In this document: positions 8,466-15,969 of the stretch, one piece after another | Position numbering within the stretch: position 1 is the stretch's first letter | How the letters are laid out: each line of letters starts with the position of its first letter | From: Clostridia bacterium | Lineage (GTDB): Bacteria > Bacillota > Clostridia > Oscillospirales > CAG-272 | Reading direction: 5' to 3' | Assembly (NCBI GenBank): GCA_017462485.1 | Contig: JAFTRA010000024.1 | Coordinates: 1 to 34,876, forward strand | DNA: 34,876 nt | Translations under genes and position numbers: made by a program | The notes under the pieces: model-generated | Databases searched by the model: none | What the model saw: the letters and a program-made list of their open reading frames with translations, nothing else | Told to the model about the DNA's origin: nothing

Positions 8466-9890
8466 TTAAATTTCACGAAGCACGTTTTTGATAAATTCCC
8501 ATACCCTCGCAAACGAGGAAATTGAAAGATGCTCCTCGGTAGTATGGATATCGAAGTTATCCGGGCCGAGCGATATGCAGTCAAGCCCGTCAATTTTGTT
8601 TGAGAAAATACCGCATTCAAGTCCTGCGTGTATGGTAATAACCTTTGCCGCCTTGCCGTACATATCCGAGAATACACGGCACGCAACGTCTCTTATATGC
8701 GAGTCCTTTTTATATTCCCAAGCGGGATACTCGCCTCGAACGGAAACCGAAGCGCCGTGTTTTTTTGCCGAGTCCTTAAGGCAATTTATAAGCTCTGCCT
8801 TTGCGTCGCTCTTCGACGAGCGCACCGAAACGGTAAACTCCATTTTATACTCTGTAAGATGCGCAATTCCGAGGTTTTCCGAGCTTTCAACGAGCCCCTC
8901 AATGTCACGGCTCATAGCGATAACGCCAAATCTCGTTTCATTTAGTATGGAAAGCGTGCGCTCGGTTGATTCCTTGTCAAGCGCGGCAGCTTCGCACTCG
9001 CACTCAACAAGTGTGAACGTAGCATTCGGCTCGGTGTCCTTGTAGCGAGCGAGAATTTCGCTCTTTTTCTCTTCAAATGCGGTAAAGATATCTTCGCCCG
9101 CAAAGAAGCAAGCCGTACATTCACGGGGGATAGCGTTATCCTTTGTTCCGCCCTCAAGCGAAGCGAGGCGAACCTCTTTAAGTGATGCGAGCACTTCCGC
9201 CGTGAGCTTTATTGCGTTTGCGCGCCCCTTGTCAATCTCAACGCCGCTGTGACCGCCAAGAAGATTTGCCACGGAGAGCTTGTAGGCTTTCAGAGCGCAA
9301 GCCTCACGGCTTACGTCAAAGCTTATATCAACTCTCGCGCCGCCTGCGCAGCCGACGGTGAATATACCCTCGTCGTCGGAGTCTATATTTATCATAAGCT
9401 TTCCGTCGAGCTTCGAGGTGTCAAGAGCGTCAGCTCCGAGAAGTCCCACCTCCTCGTCAGAGGTGAAAAGCATTTCAAGGCTTGGGTGGGGGATATCGTC
9501 TGACTCGAGAAGAGCCAGCATATACGCAACGGCAACTCCGTCGTCACCGCCAAGCGTTGTTCCGCGAGCGCGGAGAAAATCTCCGTCTCGGTATATTTCA
9601 ATACCTTCGGTCTCCATATCCTTCGTTGAGTCGGTGACCTTTTCCGCAACCATATCCGTGTGCCCCTGGAGAATAACGGTGGGGCGGCTCTCATATCCGC
9701 TGAAAGCTCGCTTCTTTATGATTACGTTGTTGGCATCGTCTCTTACGTATTCAAGTGAATGCGCCTTTGCAAAGCCCTCAAGATAATCGGCAATCGGTGC
9801 TGTGTTATACGAGCCGTGAGGAATTTTCGAAATTTCTTCAAAATAATAGAACACTCGCTCGGCGCTCTTATATTCGGGAATGTTTAACAT
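8466..9890 (-). CDS. pepD: PepD-type aminoacyl-histidine (Xaa-His) dipeptidase, M20 family
   Basis: 474 residues, normal for PepD. Metal and catalytic motifs of the M20 clan are visible in order: GHTDMV (H77, D79), TTLGGDDGVAVAY (D116), TSDEEVG (E146 base, E147 ligand), INIDSDDEG, GGHSGVEI in the lid domain, and FDIHTTEEHLSI near the C-terminus. The enzyme hydrolyses dipeptides, including Xaa-His, in the cytoplasm. The ribosome binding site GGAG is 6 nt upstream of the ATG. It is the first gene of a two-peptidase minus-strand unit and is divergent from the M18 aminopeptidase. Confidence 0.93.
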   Translation of the reverse strand: MLNIPEYKSAERVFYYFEEISKIPHGSYNTAPIADYLEGFAKAHSLEYVRDDANNVIIKKRAFSGYESRPTVILQGHTDMVAEKVTDSTKDMETEGIEIYRDGDFLRARGTTLGGDDGVAVAYMLALLESDDIPHPSLEMLFTSDEEVGLLGADALDTSKLDGKLMINIDSDDEGIFTVGCAGGARVDISFDVSREACALKAYKLSVANLLGGHSGVEIDKGRANAIKLTAEVLASLKEVRLASLEGGTKDNAIPRECTACFFAGEDIFTAFEEKKSEILARYKDTEPNATFTLVECECEAAALDKESTERTLSILNETRFGVIAMSRDIEGLVESSENLGIAHLTEYKMEFTVSVRSSKSDAKAELINCLKDSAKKHGASVSVRGEYPAWEYKKDSHIRDVACRVFSDMYGKAAKVITIHAGLECGIFSNKIDGLDCISLGPDNFDIHTTEEHLSISSFARVWEFIKNVLREI

Positions 9891-10051
9891 ACTTTACTCC
9901 ATTCTGTCAAAACAACTCGGTATATAGTCAACACCTGCCTTGAAAAACTGATAGACTAGGGTAAGTATCGGCGTTTATTTGCGCAAGCGTTGACTAAAAA
10001 TATACTACCAATATATTTTACATTAACTTCTCCGCTTTTTCAACAGAAAAG

Positions 10052-10080
10052 TTGACTTTTTATAAAAAAAGTTGTAAAAT
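10052..10080 (+). promoter_or_regulatory. Promoter of the M18 aminopeptidase gene
   Basis: TTGACT (10052-10057), a 17-bp spacer, then TAAAAT (10075-10080). The ATG follows 37 bp downstream. The -10 element lies inside a perfect palindrome described separately. The rest of the 227-bp divergent region (9891-10117) is AT-rich; another TTGACT at 9990-9995 has only a weak partner. Confidence 0.7.
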
Positions 10081-10090
10081 ATTTTACAAC
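10071..10090. promoter_or_regulatory. Perfect 20-bp palindrome over the -10 element (candidate operator)
   Basis: GTTGTAAAATATTTTACAAC reads the same on both strands and covers the -10 box and the likely start of transcription. A dimeric repressor bound here would block RNA polymerase. Its TTGTAAA-N4-TTTACAA layout has the spacing of Rex-type sites but a different consensus, so no regulator is assigned. Confidence 0.55.
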
Positions 10091-10117
10091 AATACTCTTT
10101 GACGGAGAAATCTAAAA

Positions 10118-11392
10118 ATGAACGATTTTAAAAAATCCTTTTTTGAATTTATTGAAGCCTCAAAAACCGCGTATCACACGGTAAAGGAAATATCCGAAAG
10201 ACTCGAGGCAAATGGATACACGCGTCTTTATGAAAGCGAAATGTGGAATCTTACCCTCGGCGGAAAGTATTACGTCGTGCGTAACGGTTCGTCGCTTATA
10301 GCGTTTGTTAATAACGGCGGCAGCTTTATGATAGCGGCTTCGCACTCTGATTCTCCTGCCTTCAGAGTCAAGGGTGACTCTGCTATGGGAGCATACGTAA
10401 AGCTCGATACCGAAAAGTACGGCGGCCTTATAAATTATACTTGGCTCGATAGACCTCTCACCGTTGCGGGCAGAGTAACAGTAAAAGCGGACGGTGGGCT
10501 TGAAACTCGCCTTGCCGATATAGGCGGAAAAACTCTCGTTATCCCCAGCCTCGCAATTCATATGAACAGAAATGTTAACGAAAGCTGTAAGCTGAATCCC
10601 GCAAAGGAGCTTCTTCCGCTTGCGTCTCTTTCGGGCAAGGGCGGAGAGCTTTTTGAGCTTGTCGCAAGCTCGGCTTCCGTAAAGAGAAAGGATATAGTGT
10701 CGCACGAGCTTTTCCTTGTCTCAAATGAAGCGCCCGTCTCCTTCGGCATGAACAACGAAATGGTACTCGCTCCGAGACTTGACGACCTCGGCTGCGTTTA
10801 CGCATCGCTCTCTGGTTTCCTTTCGGCAGAAAAGAGCGAGTCAACTCCCGTTCTCGCAGTGTTTGACAATGAAGAGGTCGGCTCTGAAACCAAGCAGGGT
10901 GCGGCTTCAACGTTCCTCGGGGACACGCTTCGCAGAATTGCAGGTGAAACGAGCGAATATTTAACACGCATAGCCTCTTCCTTTATGATAAGTGCCGATA
11001 ATGCGCACGCATTACACCCGAATTATCCCGAAATGGCGGATAAAAACAACGCTCCCCTGTTGGCAGGCGGCATAGTTATAAAGTACAACGCAAATCAGCG
11101 TTACGCAACCGATGCCGTATCCGAGGCGTTGTTCCGTGAGATTTGCGGCAAGGCAAACGTAAAGGTGCAGACCTATTACAATAGAGCAGACCTTCCCGGC
11201 GGCTCAACGCTCGGCTCAATTTCGGATACAAAGGTGTCCGTACCGACCGTTGATATAGGAATTCCGCAGCTCGCTATGCACTCTGTAAACGAGTGCGCAG
11301 CGCTTTGTGACGTATGCGATATGGAAAAGGTTATGACGGAATTCTTCTCAAAATCTCTCACCGTAACAGGCGAAAAGATTTTGATAAAGTGA
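10118..11392 (+). CDS. apeB: M18 family aminopeptidase (aspartyl aminopeptidase type)
   Basis: 424 residues, full length. M18 motifs: AASHSDSPAFRVK with H76 and D78, DNEEVGSETKQGA (residues 250-262, catalytic E and metal-ligand E), ISADNAHALHPNYPE with D294 and its histidines, and PQLAMHSVNE near the end for the last histidine ligand. These enzymes are dizinc, usually dodecameric, and remove N-terminal residues, often acidic ones, in the cytoplasm. GGAG sits 11 nt before the ATG. It is monocistronic, with its own promoter and a strong hairpin after the stop. Exact substrate preference cannot be told from sequence. Confidence 0.92.
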   Translation: MNDFKKSFFEFIEASKTAYHTVKEISERLEANGYTRLYESEMWNLTLGGKYYVVRNGSSLIAFVNNGGSFMIAASHSDSPAFRVKGDSAMGAYVKLDTEKYGGLINYTWLDRPLTVAGRVTVKADGGLETRLADIGGKTLVIPSLAIHMNRNVNESCKLNPAKELLPLASLSGKGGELFELVASSASVKRKDIVSHELFLVSNEAPVSFGMNNEMVLAPRLDDLGCVYASLSGFLSAEKSESTPVLAVFDNEEVGSETKQGAASTFLGDTLRRIAGETSEYLTRIASSFMISADNAHALHPNYPEMADKNNAPLLAGGIVIKYNANQRYATDAVSEALFREICGKANVKVQTYYNRADLPGGSTLGSISDTKVSVPTVDIGIPQLAMHSVNECAALCDVCDMEKVMTEFFSKSLTVTGEKILIK

Positions 11393-11416
11393 CGCAAATA
11401 TAAAACTTTAAACAAG

Positions 11417-11442
11417 AGCGGCTGTCTTTAGAGACAGCCGCT
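11417..11442. terminator. Hairpin terminator between convergent genes
   Basis: An 11-bp perfect stem (11417-11427 with 11432-11442) closes on a 4-nt loop. It lies between the convergent apeB and ybaK-like genes. The T run is weak on the plus strand (TTAACTATT) and better on the minus strand (CTTGTTTAAAGTTTTA). Confidence 0.7.
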
Positions 11443-11459
11443 TAACTATTAAGGGAATA

Positions 11460-11933
11460 TTATTCTGCAGGCAGCTTGCAAACGTCAACCCAAGAGCATT
11501 CTCCCGAATACCTTTCAAGCTCGGGGATAGTCAGCTCTATCGCACTGTTAGAGCTTCCGCAAGCAGGGAATACCGTTTCAAAACGCTTCAAGGACTTGTC
11601 AAGATAAACCTTAACTCCCGCGTTTATCGCAAAGGGGCAAACTCCACCTACCGCATGACCGATAAGAGACGGCACCTCGTCGGGCGTGAGCATTTTTGCC
11701 TTTGCTCCAAAGGTTGCCTTGTACTTTGAATTGTCTATCTTTGCGTCACCTGCGCACACGATAAGAATTGGATTCTCCCCCACCTTAAAAGAGAGGGTTT
11801 TTGCAATTCTGCAGCCCTCGGTGTGCAAAGCCTCTGCCGCAAGCTCAACCGTTGCGCTTGACACGTCAAATTCCAGTATTTTATTGTCAATACCGTATTT
11901 TTGAAAATAATTCTTTACATTTTCAATACTCAT
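11460..11933 (-). CDS. YbaK/EbsC family aminoacyl-tRNA deacylase
   Basis: 157 residues, the typical size of a stand-alone YbaK/ProX domain. Visible features are the conserved lysine in RIAKTLSFKVG, the AGDAKIDNSKYK segment, and the GHAVGGVCPFAI loop (the family G-x-x-x-G-x-x-x-P motif). Such proteins hydrolyse mischarged tRNA, for example Cys- or Ala-tRNA(Pro), as a proofreading step in trans. The start overlaps the stop of the upstream trmO-like gene by 4 bp (ATGA), so translation is probably coupled. Both neighbours act on tRNA, which fits a shared translation-quality role. Confidence 0.88.
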   Translation of the reverse strand: MSIENVKNYFQKYGIDNKILEFDVSSATVELAAEALHTEGCRIAKTLSFKVGENPILIVCAGDAKIDNSKYKATFGAKAKMLTPDEVPSLIGHAVGGVCPFAINAGVKVYLDKSLKRFETVFPACGSSNSAIELTIPELERYSGECSWVDVCKLPAE

Positions 11934-12613
11934 AGTTTATTATTCCTTGTTTCTACGTCGGTAACTTGAAGATTTCTTTCCGAAACCTTAAACGAGATTT
12001 CATAATCTGCAAACGCAAAGGTATATATCCTGTTCTCGTCGTCGATGTATGACGGTCTCGGGTCGTTTTCTAAAATTTTAATAAGGCTTTTTTGCTTTTC
12101 TTCTGCTACGGTGGATAAAAGCTCGCTTGGGAAATCAACCTCAAGCGAGTAGTCCTTTACCTCGTCGGCAAAACCGCAGGTAGCCTCGGGGTGACTGTCG
12201 GTATAAGCGAGGTAAGGCTTGACGTCGTATATAGGAGTTCCGTCAAGCATATCCGCTCCCGATACTATCAGAACGGTGCCCTCGTCTTTGGTTTCTCTTA
12301 TCTCGAGAAGCTTCACCGAGGAAAGCCCTATCGGATTCGGTCTGAAGGGCGAACGGGTTGCAAAAACTCCCATGCGTTTGTTTCCGCCAAGTCTTGGCGG
12401 GCGCACTGTCGGAGACCAGTCGTCTCTTACCGATTTTGAAAATTGCCATATAAGCCAAAGATGCGAGTAGCCCTCGATTCCTCGAAGCGCTTCCTTCACT
12501 CTGTATTTAGGCTCGAAAACTATTTTTGATATAAAGCCGTCGGTAATTCCGCTTTGCCTTGGAATACCGAACTTCTCTTTAAAGTCGTTGTGTATAGTTG
12601 CAATAATTTTCAT
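11930..12613 (-). CDS. TrmO/TsaA-type tRNA methyltransferase
   Basis: 227 residues. The protein starts at MKIIATIHNDF; an in-frame ORF extends 25 codons upstream, but that part overlaps the preceding gene and is not family-like. Conserved TsaA/UPF0066 segments are IEGYSHLWLIWQF, RMGVFATRSPFRPNPIGLSS and DMLDGTPIYDVKPYL. In E. coli, TrmO uses S-adenosylmethionine to methylate t6A37 of tRNA-Thr(GGU) to m6t6A. The start falls 1 bp after the stop of the tautomerase gene, and the stop overlaps the YbaK-like start by 4 bp, so all three genes form one tight transcript. Confidence 0.87.
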   Translation of the reverse strand: MKIIATIHNDFKEKFGIPRQSGITDGFISKIVFEPKYRVKEALRGIEGYSHLWLIWQFSKSVRDDWSPTVRPPRLGGNKRMGVFATRSPFRPNPIGLSSVKLLEIRETKDEGTVLIVSGADMLDGTPIYDVKPYLAYTDSHPEATCGFADEVKDYSLEVDFPSELLSTVAEEKQKSLIKILENDPRPSYIDDENRIYTFAFADYEISFKVSERNLQVTDVETRNNKL

Positions 12614-12614
12614 T

Positions 12615-12959
12615 CTAGAAGTTTTCTCCCGCATAGCCCCAATGCGAAAATTCAGCGTAATTAACGTAAATTCTGTCACTGGGAACACCGAGAACTCTGT
12701 TTACCGTGTCGCATATAGCGTGAGTCATATCGTCATACGACTTTTTTGAAGCGCCGCCCAAAAGCTCAACGCTTACCATGGCGGTATCTGCGTCGTTGTT
12801 ACCTCTGAATGCCATTCTACATCCGTCGGTAAAATTCAGCATAAGCCAAGCCTCTGTCTTACCTGGAATAAGAGTTATTATTTTTCCGAATTCGCGCGTG
12901 AGCTCCGCTTCTTGAGTCTCACTGATTTTAGTTGTAGTTTTTAAATTAATTAAAGGCAT
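12615..12959 (-). CDS. MIF-like tautomerase
   Basis: 114 residues with start at 12959, so that the mature protein begins with proline (MPLINLKTTTK). This start has GGAG in good position; an upstream in-frame ATG at 12971 would bury the proline. The N-terminal proline is the catalytic base of the tautomerase superfamily. The motifs PGKTEAWLMLNF, RMAFRGNNDADTAMVSVELLG and RIYVNYAEFSHWGYAG match the macrophage-migration-inhibitory-factor (phenylpyruvate tautomerase) branch. The physiological role in bacteria is unclear. It is the first gene of a three-gene minus-strand group with trmO-like and ybaK-like genes. Confidence 0.85.
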   Translation of the reverse strand: MPLINLKTTTKISETQEAELTREFGKIITLIPGKTEAWLMLNFTDGCRMAFRGNNDADTAMVSVELLGGASKKSYDDMTHAICDTVNRVLGVPSDRIYVNYAEFSHWGYAGENF

Positions 12960-13020
12960 AACTAGCTCCAAACATAATATATTGTATATAATTATTTACA
13001 TTTACGGGATTTTATAACGG

Positions 13021-14280
13021 TTATTTACCGAGGCACTCCTCTGAAAAGTCCTTGTATAAATAGAGCGAGCCGCAGATTATAGTGAGCTTTCCTCTCAAAA
13101 TAGCTTCTGCGTATGCATCGGCAATTTCCTCAAAATAAGAGCCGAAGAAGCCGAGACTCTCAGCTCTTTCGGACAACTCCTTTGCGCCGGAAGCTCTTGG
13201 ATTGTTTTTAACCGTGGTAAATATAAAATCGGTTTTTCCGCCCAAGGAAAGCATTTTAAGAGAATCGGCAATTTCCTTGTCACGCATGCAGGCGAAAATT
13301 ACCGTTTTGTCGGCATTTCCGAAGTATCTTTCGATAGAAGACGTAAGAGCTGCAATTCCGTTTTCGTTATGACCGCCATCGTAAATAACGGTCGGATTTT
13401 CTCTTATAATCTCGAATCTTGCGGGATTCTTCGCGCGCCTGATTCCGCTTCTGATATGCGCTTCGGGAATGCCGAGCGCAATAGCGCCAAGCACCGCAAG
13501 CGAGGCGTTTTCAATCTGATGGAAGCCTGATATTCCGCATATCAAGTCCTCAATGCCACCGACCGAGAATTTTTCACAAGTTCCAATAGCGCCAAGAGAT
13601 TTCGGCTCCGCTACGATAAGCTTAACGCCACAGCCTTCGGCAGCGCCCGAAAGGGCGGGCATAGCCTCGTCGTCTTGCTTAACGGTAATAACCGCGCCGC
13701 TTCCCGATTTCTTTTTTATGATACCTGCCTTCGCCTTTGCGATTTCGGCAATAGTGCTGCCAAGGTAACCCGTATGGTCTATACCGAGTCTCGTTATTAT
13801 CGCAAGCTCGTTTCCGTCTATAACGTTCGTTGCGTCAAATTCACCGCCAAGACCAACCTCGAGAACGACGTAATCGCATTTTCTTTTCTCGAAATATATA
13901 AATGCCGCAGCAGTCCATATCTCAAATTGAGTGGGCGGAATACCGAGCTTTTTCTCAACGCTTGCCGAAATCGGCTCAAGCTCCCGGAGGATTTCCTGAA
14001 GCTTTTCGTCTGAAATATCAATGCCGTTAACGCTTATTCTTTCATTAACTTTAATAAGGTTTGGCGAAATGTATTTTCCCGTAACGAAGCCGGCGTCCTC
14101 AAGAATGCATGCCATATTTGCAGAAACCGAGCCCTTTCCGTTAGTTCCGGCTACGTGAATAAACTTTAATTTTTTTTCGGGGTTTCCGACGGTATCAAGA
14201 ATCATAGCGATTCTTTCAAGACCGGGAACAGTAACAGCCTGAAAGCTGTTGGCGTATTCTTTAAACTTATTGTTTTTCAT
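13021..14280 (-). CDS. folC: Bifunctional folylpolyglutamate/dihydrofolate synthase
   Basis: 419 residues from the ATG at 14280; a TTG at 14292 is possible but less likely. The Mur-ligase type P-loop is visible (HVAGTNGKGSVSANM), then KYISPNLIKVNERI, TQFEIWTAAAFIYF, LEVGLGGEFDATNVI (metal and substrate site), ITRLGIDHTGYLG, and YDGGHNENG in the C-terminal domain. The enzyme adds glutamate to folates (or to dihydropteroate), trapping them in the cell. It overlaps the folate transporter gene by 14 bp and lies downstream of a THF riboswitch, so import and retention of folate are co-regulated. A stand-alone folC next to a transporter suggests salvage. Confidence 0.93.
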   Translation of the reverse strand: MKNNKFKEYANSFQAVTVPGLERIAMILDTVGNPEKKLKFIHVAGTNGKGSVSANMACILEDAGFVTGKYISPNLIKVNERISVNGIDISDEKLQEILRELEPISASVEKKLGIPPTQFEIWTAAAFIYFEKRKCDYVVLEVGLGGEFDATNVIDGNELAIITRLGIDHTGYLGSTIAEIAKAKAGIIKKKSGSGAVITVKQDDEAMPALSGAAEGCGVKLIVAEPKSLGAIGTCEKFSVGGIEDLICGISGFHQIENASLAVLGAIALGIPEAHIRSGIRRAKNPARFEIIRENPTVIYDGGHNENGIAALTSSIERYFGNADKTVIFACMRDKEIADSLKMLSLGGKTDFIFTTVKNNPRASGAKELSERAESLGFFGSYFEEIADAYAEAILRGKLTIICGSLYLYKDFSEECLGK

Positions 14281-14797
14281 ATTGAATTCCAAGCGGCTTC
14301 ATGAGCGCCTTTAAAATAAAGTGGTAGGTAATTATACGAATAGGAAGATTTATAACTGCGTTAAGTGTCCTCGTCGCAAGGGTGAATCCGGGTGTCCAAT
14401 CATAGAGAATAACAAAGATGGGGGATTTTAAAAGAATCTCGATAAAAATTGCTATCAGTGAGAAGCAAAGCACGGTTCTTTTTGCAGAGTGCTTCTTCTT
14501 ATAGAAGAAAAATCCCATAATAACTCCCGAGAGTGCCTGGCAAAGCGTTATCCATAAGTTAGGCGCATAGCCTGAAAAGAGAGAGCCTATAACGTCAGCC
14601 GTAAGATATGATAGAGCTGCGTAAAGCGGTCCTGCAACGTATGAGGTGATAGCGATAGGAAGAAAGCCTATTTCGAATCTGAACGGCGTTCCCTCAGGCG
14701 AGAAGCCTAAAAATCGGGTGAAAATCACCGAAAGCGCTACCATAGCGCAGCTAAACGTAAGTGTGAAAAGCTTGCTTTTGTTATTCTTTTTTTTCAA
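14267..14797 (-). CDS. folT: Folate ECF transporter, substrate-binding S component
   Basis: 176 residues with about five to six membrane helices (FTLTFSCAMVALSVIFTRF near the start, then four or five more), the size and layout of ECF-transporter S components. FRFEIGFLPIAITSYVAGP matches the conserved early region of FolT. The start is probably the TTG at 14797: the ribosome binding site GGAGGTG (14807-14813) lies 9 nt before it, but inside the longer reading frame that starts at the ATG at 14815. The THF riboswitch upstream and folC downstream make folate the substrate. The shared energising module (EcfA/A'/T) is not in this window. Confidence 0.9.
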   Translation of the reverse strand: MKKKNNKSKLFTLTFSCAMVALSVIFTRFLGFSPEGTPFRFEIGFLPIAITSYVAGPLYAALSYLTADVIGSLFSGYAPNLWITLCQALSGVIMGFFFYKKKHSAKRTVLCFSLIAIFIEILLKSPIFVILYDWTPGFTLATRTLNAVINLPIRIITYHFILKALMKPLGIQYEKQ

Positions 14798-14806
14798 AAT
14801 AAAAAA

Positions 14807-14930
14807 CACCTCCATAGTACAGATTTACATCTTCCGAACCAGGAGGTGATTAAATTCAGGACTGCAAACGTTAAACGAACTAAAAAATCTGTAGATTTTA
14901 TAAAGCTGAAAAACGTTTTTCTAATCACTT
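14807..14930 (-). promoter_or_regulatory. Riboswitch expression platform with sequestered ribosome binding site
   Basis: On the minus strand, three short segments can pair exclusively. TAATCAC-CTCC (14842-14852) is perfectly complementary over 7 nt to the folT ribosome binding site GGAGGTG (14807-14813). It is also complementary over 7 nt to GTGATTA just 3' of the aptamer (14922-14928). Choice between the two pairings would close or open the folT start. Two further small hairpins, around 14885-14897 and 14907-14920, lie between. The direction of the ligand effect cannot be fixed by eye. Confidence 0.55.
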
Positions 14931-14934
14931 GAGG

Positions 14935-15043
14935 AACAGTGGGATGCGACCGATAAACCGCAGGGAAAAGAGATGCTTCCCATTCGTCCCTGTGACAACT
15001 CCCCGTCCACAAGGCACTAAACGCTTACCGATCTACTCTGTCA
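14935..15043 (-). ncRNA. Tetrahydrofolate (THF) riboswitch aptamer
   Basis: On the minus strand the order of conserved blocks fits the THF-I class: GAGTAGAT, GCGTTTAGTGCC, the GACGGGGAGTTGTC hairpin region, ACGAATGGGAAGC, CTGCGGTTTATCGGTCGCATCCC and the closing ACTGT. Pairing can be traced: ACAG/CTGT closes P1, and GATCGGTAA pairs with TTTATCGGTC in P2 (one G-U, one U-G). THF riboswitches control folate transport and synthesis genes in Firmicutes, and the gene downstream is a folate transporter. The call is from pattern and context; a covariance-model search for this class would settle it. Confidence 0.88.
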
Positions 15044-15084
15044 GCTATAATACTTGTTAGTTTGGTCTTTACGGCTATGTAGTT

Positions 15085-15113
15085 ATTTTACCACAAAACG
15101 ATAAAGAAATCAA
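15085..15113 (-). promoter_or_regulatory. Promoter of the THF riboswitch-folT-folC operon
   Basis: On the minus strand: TTGATT (15113-15108), a 17-bp spacer, TAAAAT (15090-15085). Transcription would begin near 15077, about 35 nt before the aptamer. Confidence 0.65.
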
Positions 15114-15400
15114 CACTTTTGAAAGAAAATAAGAGAAAATATAATTTTCCGACGCTCTTCAACACTAAAAACGCTCGAATTCTGTATAAAAACAAAGATT
15201 TTTGAAAATAACGGTACGGATTTTTATTGCAAAAACCGTTTTCTTTGCTTTCTTCTAAAAAATAGCGAAAAATGGTATTTATCAAAGTAAATTCGGTTGA
15301 AATATCGGGAAAAATCGGAAAAATCTCGTCTTGACAGAATAATATTGATTTTCTTTCAAAAATGTGCTAGAATAGTAATATAAAATTTGCGAGGTGCTAT
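15114..15400. other. AT-rich divergent spacer
   Basis: The stretch holds the plus-strand promoter listed next and an AT-rich hairpin (15216-15224 with 15231-15239, one bulged A) followed by TTTTCTTTG. That hairpin has no plus-strand gene before it, so it is not called a terminator. No open reading frame with a usable start and ribosome binding site was seen. Confidence 0.5.
15345..15373 (+). promoter_or_regulatory. Promoter of the nitroreductase-exonuclease unit
   Basis: TTGATT (15345-15350), a 17-bp spacer, TAGAAT (15368-15373), with TGC directly before the -10 (extended -10). A TTGACA at 15331 has no -10 at the right distance. Confidence 0.65.
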
Positions 15401-15931
15401 ATGAATTTTTCGGAAATTGCAAAGAACCGTCAGTCTTGCAGAAGCTATGACGAGTCAAGAGCGGTCGAAAGAGGAAAAATAAACGCTATCCTTGAATCTG
15501 CCAGACTCGCTCCGTCCGCCTGCAACGGTCAACCTTATCATCTTACCGTTTGCGAGGGTGAGAGCGCAAAGGCGGTTGCAAAAGCGACGCAGGGGATGGG
15601 AATGAATAAGTTCACCTCATCCGCTCCCGTAATGCTCGTTATTTCGGAGAAGCCCTACGTAAAAAGTGCCGCGATAGGCGCAAAGCTTAAGAAAAACGAT
15701 TATCGCTCAATAGATATAGGTATCGTCTCTGCGTACATTACGGCAGAAGCGGCTGCGCTGGGCCTCGGAAGCTGCATTTTAGGTTGGCTTGACGACGCAA
15801 AAATACGTGATATATGCGCTCTTGACGCTCCCGTGCGACTGGTAATCTCCATAGGTTATGCGGCAGATGACGAAAAATTCCGCGAAAAGAAGCGTAAGAA
15901 TATTGAAGAGCTGGTCTCGTTTAAGGGCTGA
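15401..15931 (+). CDS. Nitroreductase family protein (FMN oxidoreductase)
   Basis: 176 residues, a short member of the nitroreductase family of FMN flavoproteins that reduce nitro compounds, quinones or flavins with NAD(P)H. N-terminal RQSCRSYDESRAVERGKI and LAPSACNGQPYHLTV contain the conserved FMN-binding arginine and serine/asparagine segment. The C-terminal half shows DIGIVSAYITAEAAALGLGSC, the usual glycine-rich helix start. The ribosome binding site GAGGTG lies 7 nt before the ATG. Exonuclease III follows after 38 bp on the same strand. The substrate is not predictable; a redox-detoxification role is likely. Confidence 0.88.
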   Translation: MNFSEIAKNRQSCRSYDESRAVERGKINAILESARLAPSACNGQPYHLTVCEGESAKAVAKATQGMGMNKFTSSAPVMLVISEKPYVKSAAIGAKLKKNDYRSIDIGIVSAYITAEAAALGLGSCILGWLDDAKIRDICALDAPVRLVISIGYAADDEKFREKKRKNIEELVSFKG

Positions 15932-15969
15932 TGCGCCGGGAAGTTAATTTTGGAATATAAGGAGTATGT

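Noticed and set aside
8488-9786. Plus-strand frames of up to 185 codons opposite pepD and M29
   Set aside because: Antisense to well-matched peptidase genes, with no ribosome binding site or family features.
15117-15362. 14-bp inverted repeat TTTTGAAAGAAAAT / ATTTTCTTTCAAAA spaced about 230 bp
   Set aside because: Low-complexity AT-rich sequence; could arise by chance and flanks nothing of note.
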